Position numbers and translations under genes: made by a program
In this document: in pieces, positions 23,689 to 31,697 of the stretch
Position numbering within the stretch: the stretch's first letter is position 1
How the letters are laid out: every line of letters starts with the position of its first letter
Assembly: GCA_021732605.1 (NCBI GenBank)
Contig: JAKFUS010000013.1
Coordinates: forward strand, 44,150-108,149
Reading direction: 5' to 3'
Length of the DNA: 64,000 nucleotides
From: Betaproteobacteria bacterium
Lineage (GTDB): Bacteria > Pseudomonadota > Gammaproteobacteria > Burkholderiales > SG8-41
Notes under the pieces: model-generated
Databases searched by the model: none
What the model was told of the DNA's origin: nothing
Seen by the model: only the letters and a program-made list of their open reading frames with translations

Positions 23689-25179
23689 ATGAATGCCCCT
23701 GTACACGCCATACCCGTCGATTACGAACGCCAGCGCGCGGTGTGTGCGGCATTGCGCGCATTCATGCCTGAGCACAGCGTGCTGTTCGAGCGCGAAGATG
23801 TAACGCCGTACGAATGCGACGGCCTGACAGCCTATCGCCAGGTGCCGATGGTGGTGGCATTGCCCGATAACGAAGAGCAGGTCTGCGCCATTCTTGAGGT
23901 CTGCCATGCCCTGCAAGTACCGGTGGTGGCGCGCGGTGCCGGCACCGGACTCTCCGGCGGCGCCCTGCCCATGGGCAACGGTGTTCTGCTGTCGCTGTCC
24001 AAACTGATGAAGATTATTGCCATCGACAAGGAGTCGCGCACCGCACGTGTGCAGCCCGGCGTGCGCAACCTGGCGATCTCAGAGGCTGCCGCGCCATTCG
24101 GCCTCTATTACGCACCGGATCCGTCAAGCCAGATCGCCTGCTCCATCGGCGGCAACGTCGCCGAAAATTCCGGCGGCGTGCATTGCCTGAAATACGGCCT
24201 GACGGTGCACAACATCCTGAAACTGCGCGTCGCCACCATCGAAGGCGACATCATCGAACTCGGTGGCGGCGGACTCGATGCCGCGGGTTACGACCTGCTG
24301 GCGCTGATGACCGGTTCCGAAGGCCTGCTCGGCGTGGTCACCGAAATCACCGTGAAGCTGCTGCCGCGCCCGGAATCGGCTCAGGTGGTGCTCGCCGCGT
24401 TTGACGATGTCGGCGCTGCCGGGCAGGCAGTGGCCAACGTGATCGCCGCCGGCATCATTCCCGCAGGCATGGAAATGATGGATCAGGCGGCAACACTCGC
24501 CGTCGAACCCTTCGTCAACGCCGGTTATCCGACCGATGCCGCGGGCATCCTGCTGGTGGAGTCCGACGGCACACACGAAGAAGTCGCCGACGAAATCCGC
24601 CGCATCGAAGACATCATGACTCAAAGCGGCGCGCATATCGTGCGCAGCTCGCAGGATGAAAGCGAACGGCTTAAATTGTGGGCCGGACGCAAGGCGGCGT
24701 TCCCCGCGGTGGGACGTCTGTCTCCTGACTATTACTGCATGGACGGCACCATCCCGAGGAAACGCCTTGCTGAAGTGCTGCGTGGCATCGCCGCAATGGA
24801 AAAAAAATATGATCTGCGCTGCGCCAACGTGTTCCACGCCGGCGATGGCAATCTGCATCCGCTGATCCTGTATGACGCCAACGACGCCGATCAGCTCAAA
24901 CGTGCTGAAGATTTCGGCGCCGAAATTCTCAAGCTCTGTGTCGATGTCGGTGGCACCATCACCGGTGAACATGGTGTCGGCGTCGAAAAAATTGATTCCA
25001 TGTGCATGCAATTCAAATCGGCAGAACTGGAAATCTTCCATGCTCTGAAACACGCCTTCGATGAACCGGGTCTGCTCAATCCCGGCAAGGCGGTACCGAC
25101 ACTGCACCGCTGCGCCGAATTCGGTCGCATGCATGTGCATGCCGGCACGGAAAAATTCCCGGATATTCCGCGGTTCTGA
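23689..25179 (+). CDS. glcD: Glycolate oxidase subunit GlcD (FAD-linked)
   Basis: A 496-residue FAD-binding subunit of glycolate dehydrogenase. The FAD_binding_4 domain covers about residues 50-230, with VVARGAGTGLSGGALPMGNGV and SSQIACSIGGNVAENSGGVHCLKYG. The C-terminal FAD-oxidase domain includes NVFHAGDGNLHPLILYD and GTITGEHGVGVEK. GlcDEF oxidises glycolate to glyoxylate at the membrane, passing electrons to quinone. The stop overlaps the glcE start as TGATG, and glcF follows after a repeat-filled gap. This order and the three families make the assignment firm. Confidence 0.93.
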   Translation: MNAPVHAIPVDYERQRAVCAALRAFMPEHSVLFEREDVTPYECDGLTAYRQVPMVVALPDNEEQVCAILEVCHALQVPVVARGAGTGLSGGALPMGNGVLLSLSKLMKIIAIDKESRTARVQPGVRNLAISEAAAPFGLYYAPDPSSQIACSIGGNVAENSGGVHCLKYGLTVHNILKLRVATIEGDIIELGGGGLDAAGYDLLALMTGSEGLLGVVTEITVKLLPRPESAQVVLAAFDDVGAAGQAVANVIAAGIIPAGMEMMDQAATLAVEPFVNAGYPTDAAGILLVESDGTHEEVADEIRRIEDIMTQSGAHIVRSSQDESERLKLWAGRKAAFPAVGRLSPDYYCMDGTIPRKRLAEVLRGIAAMEKKYDLRCANVFHAGDGNLHPLILYDANDADQLKRAEDFGAEILKLCVDVGGTITGEHGVGVEKIDSMCMQFKSAELEIFHALKHAFDEPGLLNPGKAVPTLHRCAEFGRMHVHAGTEKFPDIPRF

Positions 25180-26240
25180 TGGCTGACGCCCTGGTTCAAC
25201 AGTTCGCGGACACGATTCGCGCCGCAGCCGACGCAAAACGCCCGCTGCGCATTTGCGGCGGCGGCAGCAAATCGTTTTACGGCAACCCGGTAACAGGCGA
25301 AGATCTCCAAGTCACTGCTTACCGTGGCATTGTCAGCTACGAACCGACAGAACTGGTAATCACCGCGCGCGCCGGAACACCGTTGGCCGAGATCGAGACG
25401 GCAATGCGCGAACGCGGCCAGATGCTGGGTTTTGAACCACCGCACTTTGGCGGCGGCGCGACTCTCGGCGGCTGCATCGCGGCCGGTCTCTCGGGACCGC
25501 GGCGGGCGTCTGCCGGGTCAGTACGTGATTTTGTACTTGGCGTTCGCCTGCTGGACGGCCGGGGCACCGACCTTGCCTTCGGCGGCCAGGTCATGAAAAA
25601 CGTCGCCGGTTATGACGTGTCGCGGCTGATCACCGGCTCGCTGGGCACGTTGGGCGTGATTCTCGAAGTGTCGTTGAAGGCTTTGCCGCTGCCCCCGGCG
25701 GAATTGACGCTGTGCCGCGAACAATCGCGCAGCGACGCCATCGCGACGATGAATGCATGGGCCGGCCAGCCGCTGCCGATCACCGGCACCTGCCATGTCC
25801 AGAAACGACTGTATGTAAGGCTGGCGGGCGCGGCTTCGGCGGTCAAAGCCGCTGCCAATAAAATCGGCGGCGAGGAAGTCGGCAATGCCGCAGAATTCTG
25901 GCGCAACGTGCGCGACCAGCAAGACGTATTTTTTTCCGGGGTCAGACCGACCTGGCGGATTTCGCTGCAATCGACAGCTGCGGAACTGGATCTTTCGGGC
26001 CCGCAACTGGTCGAATGGGGCGGCGCGCTGCGCTGGCTCAAGTCAGACGACGATGCAATGTCCGTGCGCGAAGCGGCGCGCAAGGCGGATGGCCATGCCA
26101 CGCTGTTCCGCCGCGGCGCTACGGACATCAACGCATTTCACCCGCTGCCGGAGGCCATGATGCGGCTGCACCGGCGCGTCAAACAGGCGATGGATCCGGT
26201 GGGGATTTTGAATCCTGGGCGGATGTATTCTGAGTGGTGA
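25179..26240 (+). CDS. glcE: Glycolate oxidase subunit GlcE
   Basis: A 353-residue FAD-binding subunit with one FAD_binding_4 domain, including LRICGGGSKSFYGNP, VITARAGTPLAEIE, FGGGATLGGCIAAGLSGPRRA and GGQVMKNVAGYDVSRLITGSLGTLG. It ends with HRRVKQAMDPVGILNPGRMYSEW. The start overlaps the glcD stop. The last Trp codon and the TGA stop lie within the first units of heptamer array C, so the repeat has become part of the gene end. Together with GlcD and GlcF it forms glycolate dehydrogenase. Confidence 0.92.
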   Translation: MADALVQQFADTIRAAADAKRPLRICGGGSKSFYGNPVTGEDLQVTAYRGIVSYEPTELVITARAGTPLAEIETAMRERGQMLGFEPPHFGGGATLGGCIAAGLSGPRRASAGSVRDFVLGVRLLDGRGTDLAFGGQVMKNVAGYDVSRLITGSLGTLGVILEVSLKALPLPPAELTLCREQSRSDAIATMNAWAGQPLPITGTCHVQKRLYVRLAGAASAVKAAANKIGGEEVGNAAEFWRNVRDQQDVFFSGVRPTWRISLQSTAAELDLSGPQLVEWGGALRWLKSDDDAMSVREAARKADGHATLFRRGATDINAFHPLPEAMMRLHRRVKQAMDPVGILNPGRMYSEW

Positions 26241-26375
26241 CTGGTAACTGGTAACTGGTAACTGGTAACTGGTAACTGGTAACTGGTAACTGGTAACTGG
26301 TAACTGGTAACTGGTAACTGGTAATTGGTAATTGGTAATTGGTAACTGGTAACTGGTAATTGGTAATTGGTAACT
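26236..26375. repeat. Heptamer array C, long arm (20 units)
   Basis: Twenty uninterrupted 7-bp units: one GGTGACT, eleven GGTAACT, three GGTAATT, two GGTAACT, two GGTAATT and one GGTAACT. The array begins inside the last codons of glcE. It is followed by about 49 bases of unique sequence and then four units in the opposite orientation, the same architecture as locus A. Confidence 0.97.
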
Positions 26376-26424
26376 GGTAGGGCACGGAATCCAAATTTTC
26401 GGGTAAAAGAAACTAACGGTTTTT

Positions 26425-26455
26425 ACCAATTACCAATCTCCAATCACCAATTACC
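26425..26455. repeat. Heptamer array C, short inverted arm (4 units)
   Basis: ACCAATT, ACCAATC, TCCAATC, ACCAATT plus ACC, in reverse-complement orientation to the long arm. It ends six bases before the glcF ATG. The bases between are AAAAAC, so no Shine-Dalgarno is present in front of glcF. Confidence 0.95.
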
Positions 26456-26461
26456 AAAAAC

Positions 26462-27694
26462 ATGCAGACCAAGCTAGCCGATTTCATCAAAGACACGCCA
26501 CAGGGCCAGGAGGCCGAGGCCATTCTGCGCAAATGCGTGCACTGCGGTTTCTGTTCCGCGACCTGTCCAACTTATCAGTTGCTCGGAGACGAACTCGACG
26601 GACCGCGCGGCCGCATTTACCTGATGAAGCAGGTATTGGAAGGCGAACCGGCCACCGCAAAAACACAGTTGCACCTCGACCGCTGCCTGACCTGCCGCGC
26701 CTGCGAAACCACCTGCCCCTCGGGCGTGCACTACAGCCGGCTGCTCGACATCGGCCGAGCCGTCGTCGCGCAACAGGTGCCACGCAGCGGCTTGGCAAAA
26801 CTGCAGCGCCAGGCGCTGGCCACCGTGCTGCCGCGCCCTGCGTTGTTCAATCCACTGCTGGCCATCGGCCGCATTGCACGCAACCTGCTGCCCAGGGTGC
26901 TCGACGATGTGGTGCCCGACCAGCCGGCGCGCGCGCGTGTATGGCCGGTCACCGGACACTCGCGGCGCATGCTGATCCTTGAAGGCTGCGTACAACCGCG
27001 CTTGTCACCGGCGACCAATGCGGCGGCCGCACGCGTACTCGACAAGCTCGGCATCCAGCTGACGCGCGTGCCGAACGCCGGCTGTTGCGGGGCCGTGGCC
27101 TTCCATCTGGATGAACAGGAACAGGCGCTCAATGCGATGCGCCACAACATCGAGGCCTGGTGGCCGCATGTGGAACAGGGCGCGGAAGCACTGATCTTCA
27201 CCGCCAGCGGCTGTGGGGTGATGATCACCGACTACGGCCATTTGCTTGCGCACGACCCCGCCTACGCCGAACGCGCGAAACGCATTTCGGCACTGGCCTG
27301 CGATCTGGGCACCGTCATCGAAAAACAAAAAGAACAATTAAATCAAATACTTAAGAATAATCCTCCAAGAGGGAAGTTTGTCTTTCATCCGCCCTGTACC
27401 CTGCAGCACGGACTGAAGCTGAAGGGCCGCACCGAAGCCCTGCTCACAGATCTCGGCTTCGACCTCGCACCCGTTGCCGACGCCCACCTGTGCTGCGGCT
27501 CGGCCGGAACCTACTCCATCCTGCAACCGGAAATTTCGGCGCAACTGAAGAGCAACAAGATCAAATCACTGACCGCTTCATCACCCGCGCAGATCCTCAC
27601 CGCCAACATCGGCTGCCAGACCCATCTGCAATCGGCGACATCGTTACCGGTGCGGCACTGGATTGAAGCAGTGGATGATTTGCTGAGCAGTTAA
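26462..27694 (+). CDS. glcF: Glycolate oxidase iron-sulfur subunit GlcF
   Basis: A 410-residue iron-sulfur subunit. Two ferredoxin-type clusters are visible: CVHCGFCSATCP (Cys25, 28, 31, 35) and CLTCRACETTCP (Cys75, 78, 81, 85). Two CCG domains follow, with GCCGAVAFHLD and LCCGSAGTYSI. It passes electrons from GlcD/GlcE flavins to the quinone pool. The ATG lies six bases from a heptamer arm with no Shine-Dalgarno, so translation may depend on glcE or on RNA structure. At about 27330-27370 the codons turn abruptly AT-rich (Gln-Leu-Asn-Gln-Ile-Leu-Lys-Asn-Asn) and include an IHF-consensus match. Confidence 0.93.
   Translation: MQTKLADFIKDTPQGQEAEAILRKCVHCGFCSATCPTYQLLGDELDGPRGRIYLMKQVLEGEPATAKTQLHLDRCLTCRACETTCPSGVHYSRLLDIGRAVVAQQVPRSGLAKLQRQALATVLPRPALFNPLLAIGRIARNLLPRVLDDVVPDQPARARVWPVTGHSRRMLILEGCVQPRLSPATNAAAARVLDKLGIQLTRVPNAGCCGAVAFHLDEQEQALNAMRHNIEAWWPHVEQGAEALIFTASGCGVMITDYGHLLAHDPAYAERAKRISALACDLGTVIEKQKEQLNQILKNNPPRGKFVFHPPCTLQHGLKLKGRTEALLTDLGFDLAPVADAHLCCGSAGTYSILQPEISAQLKSNKIKSLTASSPAQILTANIGCQTHLQSATSLPVRHWIEAVDDLLSS
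27341..27353 (+). promoter_or_regulatory. IHF-consensus site inside glcF
   Basis: AATCAAATACTTA, identical to the sites at 2674 and 34774, within an AT-rich stretch of the coding sequence. Functional binding is not shown. Confidence 0.4.
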
Positions 27695-27720
27695 ATAGTC
27701 CGGCCAAGCATCTCTACCCC

Positions 27721-27832
27721 TTGTACTTTTATTGACATCGGCGTACCCTCCGCTGCGACGGTGTGGAGCCGCACGAAACAAATTAAGTACAGCCTCTTGT
27801 ACTATTTGTGACGGAAGCGTACTCTCCGCTGC
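27721..27832 (+). repeat. Imperfect 36-bp direct repeats upstream of the DNA methyltransferase
   Basis: 27721-27756 and 27797-27832 match at 28 of 36 positions without gaps. Both begin TTGTACT, contain TGAC and GCGTAC, and end CTCCGCTGC. They lie 76 bases apart within the 165-base gap before the methyltransferase start at 27860. They could be paired operator or promoter copies; no binding protein is known. Confidence 0.7.
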
Positions 27833-27859
27833 AATTCATCCAGCACAGGAGGGCACGCC

Positions 27860-29098
27860 ATGGTCGCTGTTGCATCCGTCAATGCCTACGATCTGGCCGT
27901 CAGCGCGCCGGAAAAACGCGCCAAATCCGGCCAGCCGCAACGCCGCATTAACGGCATCCCCGTCTATGAGCAGGAATTCTGGACCAGCAAACAGCGCCAG
28001 GCGAATCCGCTGCATGAAGTGTCGTACCGCGGCTGCTTCAAGCCGCAACTCCCCGCCTACTTCATCGACCGCCTGAGCAAACCCGGCGACTACATTTACG
28101 ACCCGTTCAGCGGGCGTGGCACCACGGCCATTGAGGCCGCGCTGATGGGCCGCAATGTCATCGCCAACGACGTCAATCCGCTGTCCGCGATCCTGACCCG
28201 GCCGCGGCTGCAATTGCCGCTGATCGCCGCGATCGACGTGCGGCTGCGCGCGATCAAGATGACGGAAAAGCGCAAAAACGACATCGATCTGTCGATGTTC
28301 TACCACCCGGACACCGAACGCGAACTGATGAACCTGCGCGCCTGGCTCGCCGACCGGCGCGCAAGCTGCATGGAGGATGACGCCGACCGCTGGATCCGCA
28401 TGGTCGCGACCAATCGCCTGACCGGACATTCGCCGGGATTTTTCTCCGCCTACACCCTGCCACCGAACCAGGCCGTGTCCGCGGAAAGCCAGATCAAGAT
28501 CAACGAAAAAACCGGCAAGGCACCCGAGTATCGTAATGTGCGCGAACTGATCCTGCGCAAATCCATGCAGTTGCAGAGCGACATCAACGCCGCAGCACGC
28601 TGGCGCCTGCAACAGGCTGCGGCACAGGCGCAATTCCTGCAGGGATCTGCCGCGCAAACCGCCGCCATCCCCGATGGCAGCGTGCAGCTGACCGTGACCT
28701 CGCCACCCTTCCTCAACGTGGTGCAGTACGCCAAGGACAACTGGTTGCGCTGCTGGTTTAACGATCTTGACGCCGAGGCCATTGGTGCCGGCATCACCAT
28801 GGCCGCCAGCATCAACGACTGGTCAGCAGTGATGCAGGACGTGCTGGATGAACTTTACCGGATCACGCGACCCAAGGGCTGGGTGGCGTTTGAAGTCGGC
28901 GAAGTACAGCGCGGCACGGTCAATCTGGATGAAGCCGTGCTGCCGCTGAGCGCCATGGCCGGTTTCCGCTGCGAAGCCATCCTGATCAACACCCAGAAAT
29001 TCACAAAGACCTCGAACATTTGGGGCATCGGCAACAACGAACGTGGCACCAACAGCAATCGCATCGTAATGCTGCAAAAGCCGGTAGGGACCTGTTAA
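27860..29098 (+). CDS. Orphan DNA methyltransferase (N4-cytosine/N6-adenine type)
   Basis: A 412-residue AdoMet-dependent DNA methyltransferase. The AdoMet motif DPFSGRGTT is at about residues 81-89 and the catalytic motif TSPPFLN at about 280-286. The order AdoMet motif before catalytic motif, with about 190 residues between, differs from the usual beta-class order where SPP precedes DPFxGxGTT. A strong GGAGGG precedes the ATG. No restriction enzyme gene is adjacent, so it is probably an orphan or regulatory methylase. Its stop codon TAA lies inside the left terminal repeat of a MITE-like element, which therefore dictates the protein's C-terminus (...GTC). Confidence 0.82.
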   Translation: MVAVASVNAYDLAVSAPEKRAKSGQPQRRINGIPVYEQEFWTSKQRQANPLHEVSYRGCFKPQLPAYFIDRLSKPGDYIYDPFSGRGTTAIEAALMGRNVIANDVNPLSAILTRPRLQLPLIAAIDVRLRAIKMTEKRKNDIDLSMFYHPDTERELMNLRAWLADRRASCMEDDADRWIRMVATNRLTGHSPGFFSAYTLPPNQAVSAESQIKINEKTGKAPEYRNVRELILRKSMQLQSDINAAARWRLQQAAAQAQFLQGSAAQTAAIPDGSVQLTVTSPPFLNVVQYAKDNWLRCWFNDLDAEAIGAGITMAASINDWSAVMQDVLDELYRITRPKGWVAFEVGEVQRGTVNLDEAVLPLSAMAGFRCEAILINTQKFTKTSNIWGIGNNERGTNSNRIVMLQKPVGTC

Positions 29099-29351
29099 CC
29101 ATCATTTCGTGAGATGCGTTGCGGCCAAAATCGTCAGTGGCAAGGCGCTTGCCGCGGCTCATATCGAGAATATGAGCAAGGCAATCAACGCAGCCAGTGG
29201 CGATTTTGGCCACAACCCGCAGGGACGGGACGATTTGGCCCCAGTGCGTTGTCGCGCCTTCGCTTGTTTGCCTACGGGCAAACCGCGCTCGACACTCCTA
29301 GCCCTGAGGCCAAATCGTCGCCGTCGCACTCACGAAATGATGGTTAACAGG
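29091..29351. mobile_element. MITE-like element with perfect 23-bp terminal inverted repeats
   Basis: Positions 29091-29113 (beginning CCTGTTAACCATCATTTCG) are the exact reverse complement of 29329-29351. The 261-bp element has no transposase. Its interior carries further dyads, such as GGCCAAAATCG with CGATTTTGGCC and a small TCATATCGAGAATATGA hairpin. The left end contains the stop codon of the DNA methyltransferase and the right end contains the first candidate ATGs of the thermonuclease gene. A clear target-site duplication is not visible. Confidence 0.8.
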
Positions 29352-29894
29352 CCCCAAGTGCCAGGCTCTGCACGTCACTGCGTGCTGCGTGGCCTGGGGT
29401 TTTTACTGCTGCTGCAGGTACTGTCAGCGTCTGCCGCAGCGCTGGAGGGACGTGTGGTGCATGTTTCAGACGGCGATACGCTGACTGTGCTCGACGAACA
29501 GGACCAGCAGCACAAGGTCCGTCTCGCCGGCATCGACGCACCGGAGCGCGGTCAGCCGTTCGGCAAACGCGCCGCAGCAGAACTGACCAACCTTGCCAAA
29601 AACAAACGTGTCATCGTTGACTGGACCAAAACGGACCGCTATCGGCGCATCATCGGCGTGGTTTGGGTGGCCCCGGCCGATTGCAGCATCTGCAAACCGA
29701 CGCTGGATGTGGGTCTGGCGCTGATCGGCGATGGCCTTGCCTGGCATTATCGTACCTATGAACGCGATCAGACCAATGAGGATCGCCGCGATTATCGGCA
29801 GGCCGAAACCGGCGCCCGCGCCCGCCATGCCGGGCTGTGGACTGACACCGACCCGACACCACCCTGGAATTGGCGGCGCGGGCAAGGGCGGTAG
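29337..29894 (+). CDS. Thermonuclease (SNase-like) family exported nuclease
   Basis: Up to 185 residues: a signal-like hydrophobic stretch (GLGFLLLLQVLSASAAA), then an SNase domain with GRVVHVSDGDTLTVLD, VRLAGIDAPERGQPFG (candidate active-site Arg and Glu) and DRYRRIIGVVW (second candidate Arg). It would cut DNA or RNA with calcium, outside the cytoplasm. The ATGs at 29337 and 29340 lie within the right end of the MITE-like element; GTG at 29382, just outside, is an equally plausible original start. The larger frame from 29109 is mostly MITE sequence and is rejected. Confidence 0.82.
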   Translation: MMVNRPQVPGSARHCVLRGLGFLLLLQVLSASAAALEGRVVHVSDGDTLTVLDEQDQQHKVRLAGIDAPERGQPFGKRAAAELTNLAKNKRVIVDWTKTDRYRRIIGVVWVAPADCSICKPTLDVGLALIGDGLAWHYRTYERDQTNEDRRDYRQAETGARARHAGLWTDTDPTPPWNWRRGQGR

Positions 29895-29929
29895 AATAAC
29901 TTGTTCATTTTATTCAGCAGAGGCCTTTC

Positions 29930-30325
29930 GTGTTTGATGCCATCGCTATTCCCTTTGGCGCGAAGATGCTGTTCAACACCGTCAAACTCAAGCCCGGCGT
30001 CCAATTTATCGATGTTGAACTGGCACTGGGCGAGATGTGCAACGTGGTCAAGGCCGCCTACGGCGGCGACAAGGGCGGTTTCATTGCCGGGCAGGTGTTC
30101 CGTTTTTCGGGATTTGTATCGGATGAAGGTTCGCTGAACAAGGCAGTCGCCGTCGACGACCATGTCGTGATCGTGACCTATTGGCGCTCGTTCGAGGAGC
30201 ACGAAAAATCCCATGCCGACGCAGCATTCAAATCCAGGTTCGCAGCACTGGCGGAACTGTGCACGGAAAGCAAGGAGCTTGGTTACGAAATGTTATGGCA
30301 GGGTGAATCTGAACTTGACCAATGA
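29930..30325 (+). CDS. Small dimeric alpha/beta-barrel-like protein, unknown function
   Basis: A 131-residue protein starting at GTG 29930. The pattern of KLKPGVQFIDVELALGEMCNVVKAAYGG, AVDDHVVIVTYWRSFEEHEKSHADAAFKSRFAAL and the overall length resemble antibiotic-biosynthesis-monooxygenase (ABM)-like ferredoxin-fold dimers, where the W-x-S-x-E-E-H-x-x-S-H segment is typical. I cannot assign a substrate. It stands 35 bases after the thermonuclease gene and converges on the PrpD-like gene. Confidence 0.6.
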   Translation: MFDAIAIPFGAKMLFNTVKLKPGVQFIDVELALGEMCNVVKAAYGGDKGGFIAGQVFRFSGFVSDEGSLNKAVAVDDHVVIVTYWRSFEEHEKSHADAAFKSRFAALAELCTESKELGYEMLWQGESELDQ

Positions 30326-30355
30326 GTTGGCCACTTAGTTGGCCACTGAAACACC

Positions 30356-31690
30356 CTAGTCAGTCGCCGCAGCCCGCGCAATCACGCCGGCATCGGCAAG
30401 TTTTTCCACATGCCAGCACAGACGAATCACCTCCCTGCTCTGCCGGTCAGTGAGGATGCCCTCGACCAGGCCGCGGAATTTTTCTTCGAGGTCAGCATCA
30501 GTCATCGGGCGCTCCAGCGTGCCCAGCGCGTGTTCGACATAACGCTCCAGCCTGCTGCCGTCCTTGAGCTTGATGGATATCCGCGATTGCACGCGGCCGA
30601 TGCTGACATCCTGCTCGATGCGCACCTTGCGCCGCAGCGCCACCGTGACCGGATCCAGCACTGAGGCATCGCTGAACTCGGCCTCGCCAGCACGGCCGAA
30701 ACGCAGCGCCACTGCGGCAGCATGGAACACGCTGAACTTGCCTTCGAGCCCCGTCTGCGGATTTTCCTTGGCGGTCAGCTCGAACACGATCGGGCTGACC
30801 TTCAGATCCACGCTCTCGATCATGTCCGGCACGAGCTTGTACTCATTCCGTAGCTGGATGCAGCCGTCGATCGTGCCCTGCACCACCAGACCGCAGGCAA
30901 AGGGCTTGTACATGTTGGAGGACAACTCCCAACGCTTGCCCCATTCCGCAGTGATAACAGAAGGGGCGAATTTAGTCGACATCACCTGGCCGAAGCCGCG
31001 TTTCGCCTCGATGCCCTGCTCAGAGCTGGTGAAATTTTTCGACGCCAGCAGCGCAGCGGTGAGACCGTTCTGAGCGGCGCGTCCCGGATGCAGGCTTTTG
31101 CACATGGAGCCGAACATCTCGCGCAAGCCCGAGGACTGTGTCGCGGCAATGCCCAGCGCCCAGGCCATCTGCTGCTCGTTGAGTCCCAGCAGTTTACCGA
31201 CACCCGCGGCCGCGCCAAACACGCCGGCTGTGCCGGTAATATGCCAGCCGATCATGTAATGCTCGGGGAACACCGACAACCCGACCCGAAGCTCGGCTTC
31301 GACACCGACGACAAAAGCGTTGACCAGGTCGGCGCCACTGATGCCTTTCCATTCGGCCAGCGCGAGCAGCGCGGGATAGACCGGCGCACTGGGATGGACA
31401 GCCCGCGCATGGGTATCGTCAAAATCGAACACATGCGAACTGATGCCGTTGATCAGCGCCGCATGGAGGATGTCGGTGCGTTCACGGCGCCCGAGAATCT
31501 GTGCCTGCGCTTGCCCCGCGAACGGCAGTACTGCGGCCAGCGCGTTTTCGATGGTTTCATGGCGCGAGGCGCCGATGGCGCAGCCGCACCAGTTGAGCAG
31601 TGCGCGCGCCGCCTCATGGCGCACGTCCGCCGGGATGTCTTCATACCGGGACTGAACGATGTAACGAGCGAGGGTTTTGGTAACTTCCAT
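30356..31690 (-). CDS. MmgE/PrpD family protein
   Basis: A 444-residue MmgE/PrpD protein, normal length. Seen: DVRHEAARALLNWCGCAIGASRHETIE, HAALINGISSHVFDFDDTHARAVHPSAPV, GVEAELRVG and HPGRAAQNGLTAALLASKNFTS. The family includes 2-methylcitrate dehydratase, iminodisuccinate epimerase and cis-aconitate decarboxylase. The start at 31690 is chosen because it begins the family alignment and sits eight bases after the Bug gene stop; the longer frame to 31831 overlaps that gene. The Bug partner upstream suggests a di- or tricarboxylate substrate. Confidence 0.88.
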   Translation of the reverse strand: MEVTKTLARYIVQSRYEDIPADVRHEAARALLNWCGCAIGASRHETIENALAAVLPFAGQAQAQILGRRERTDILHAALINGISSHVFDFDDTHARAVHPSAPVYPALLALAEWKGISGADLVNAFVVGVEAELRVGLSVFPEHYMIGWHITGTAGVFGAAAGVGKLLGLNEQQMAWALGIAATQSSGLREMFGSMCKSLHPGRAAQNGLTAALLASKNFTSSEQGIEAKRGFGQVMSTKFAPSVITAEWGKRWELSSNMYKPFACGLVVQGTIDGCIQLRNEYKLVPDMIESVDLKVSPIVFELTAKENPQTGLEGKFSVFHAAAVALRFGRAGEAEFSDASVLDPVTVALRRKVRIEQDVSIGRVQSRISIKLKDGSRLERYVEHALGTLERPMTDADLEEKFRGLVEGILTDRQSREVIRLCWHVEKLADAGVIARAAATD

Positions 31691-31697
31691 AGCGGCC

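Noticed and set aside
26236..26455. Possible CRISPR array
   Set aside because: Units are 7 bp, contiguous and without spacers, and no cas genes are present.
29109..29336. N-terminal extension of the thermonuclease ORF
   Set aside because: This part is MITE sequence with no signal peptide or domain; the gene begins at 29337 or 29382.
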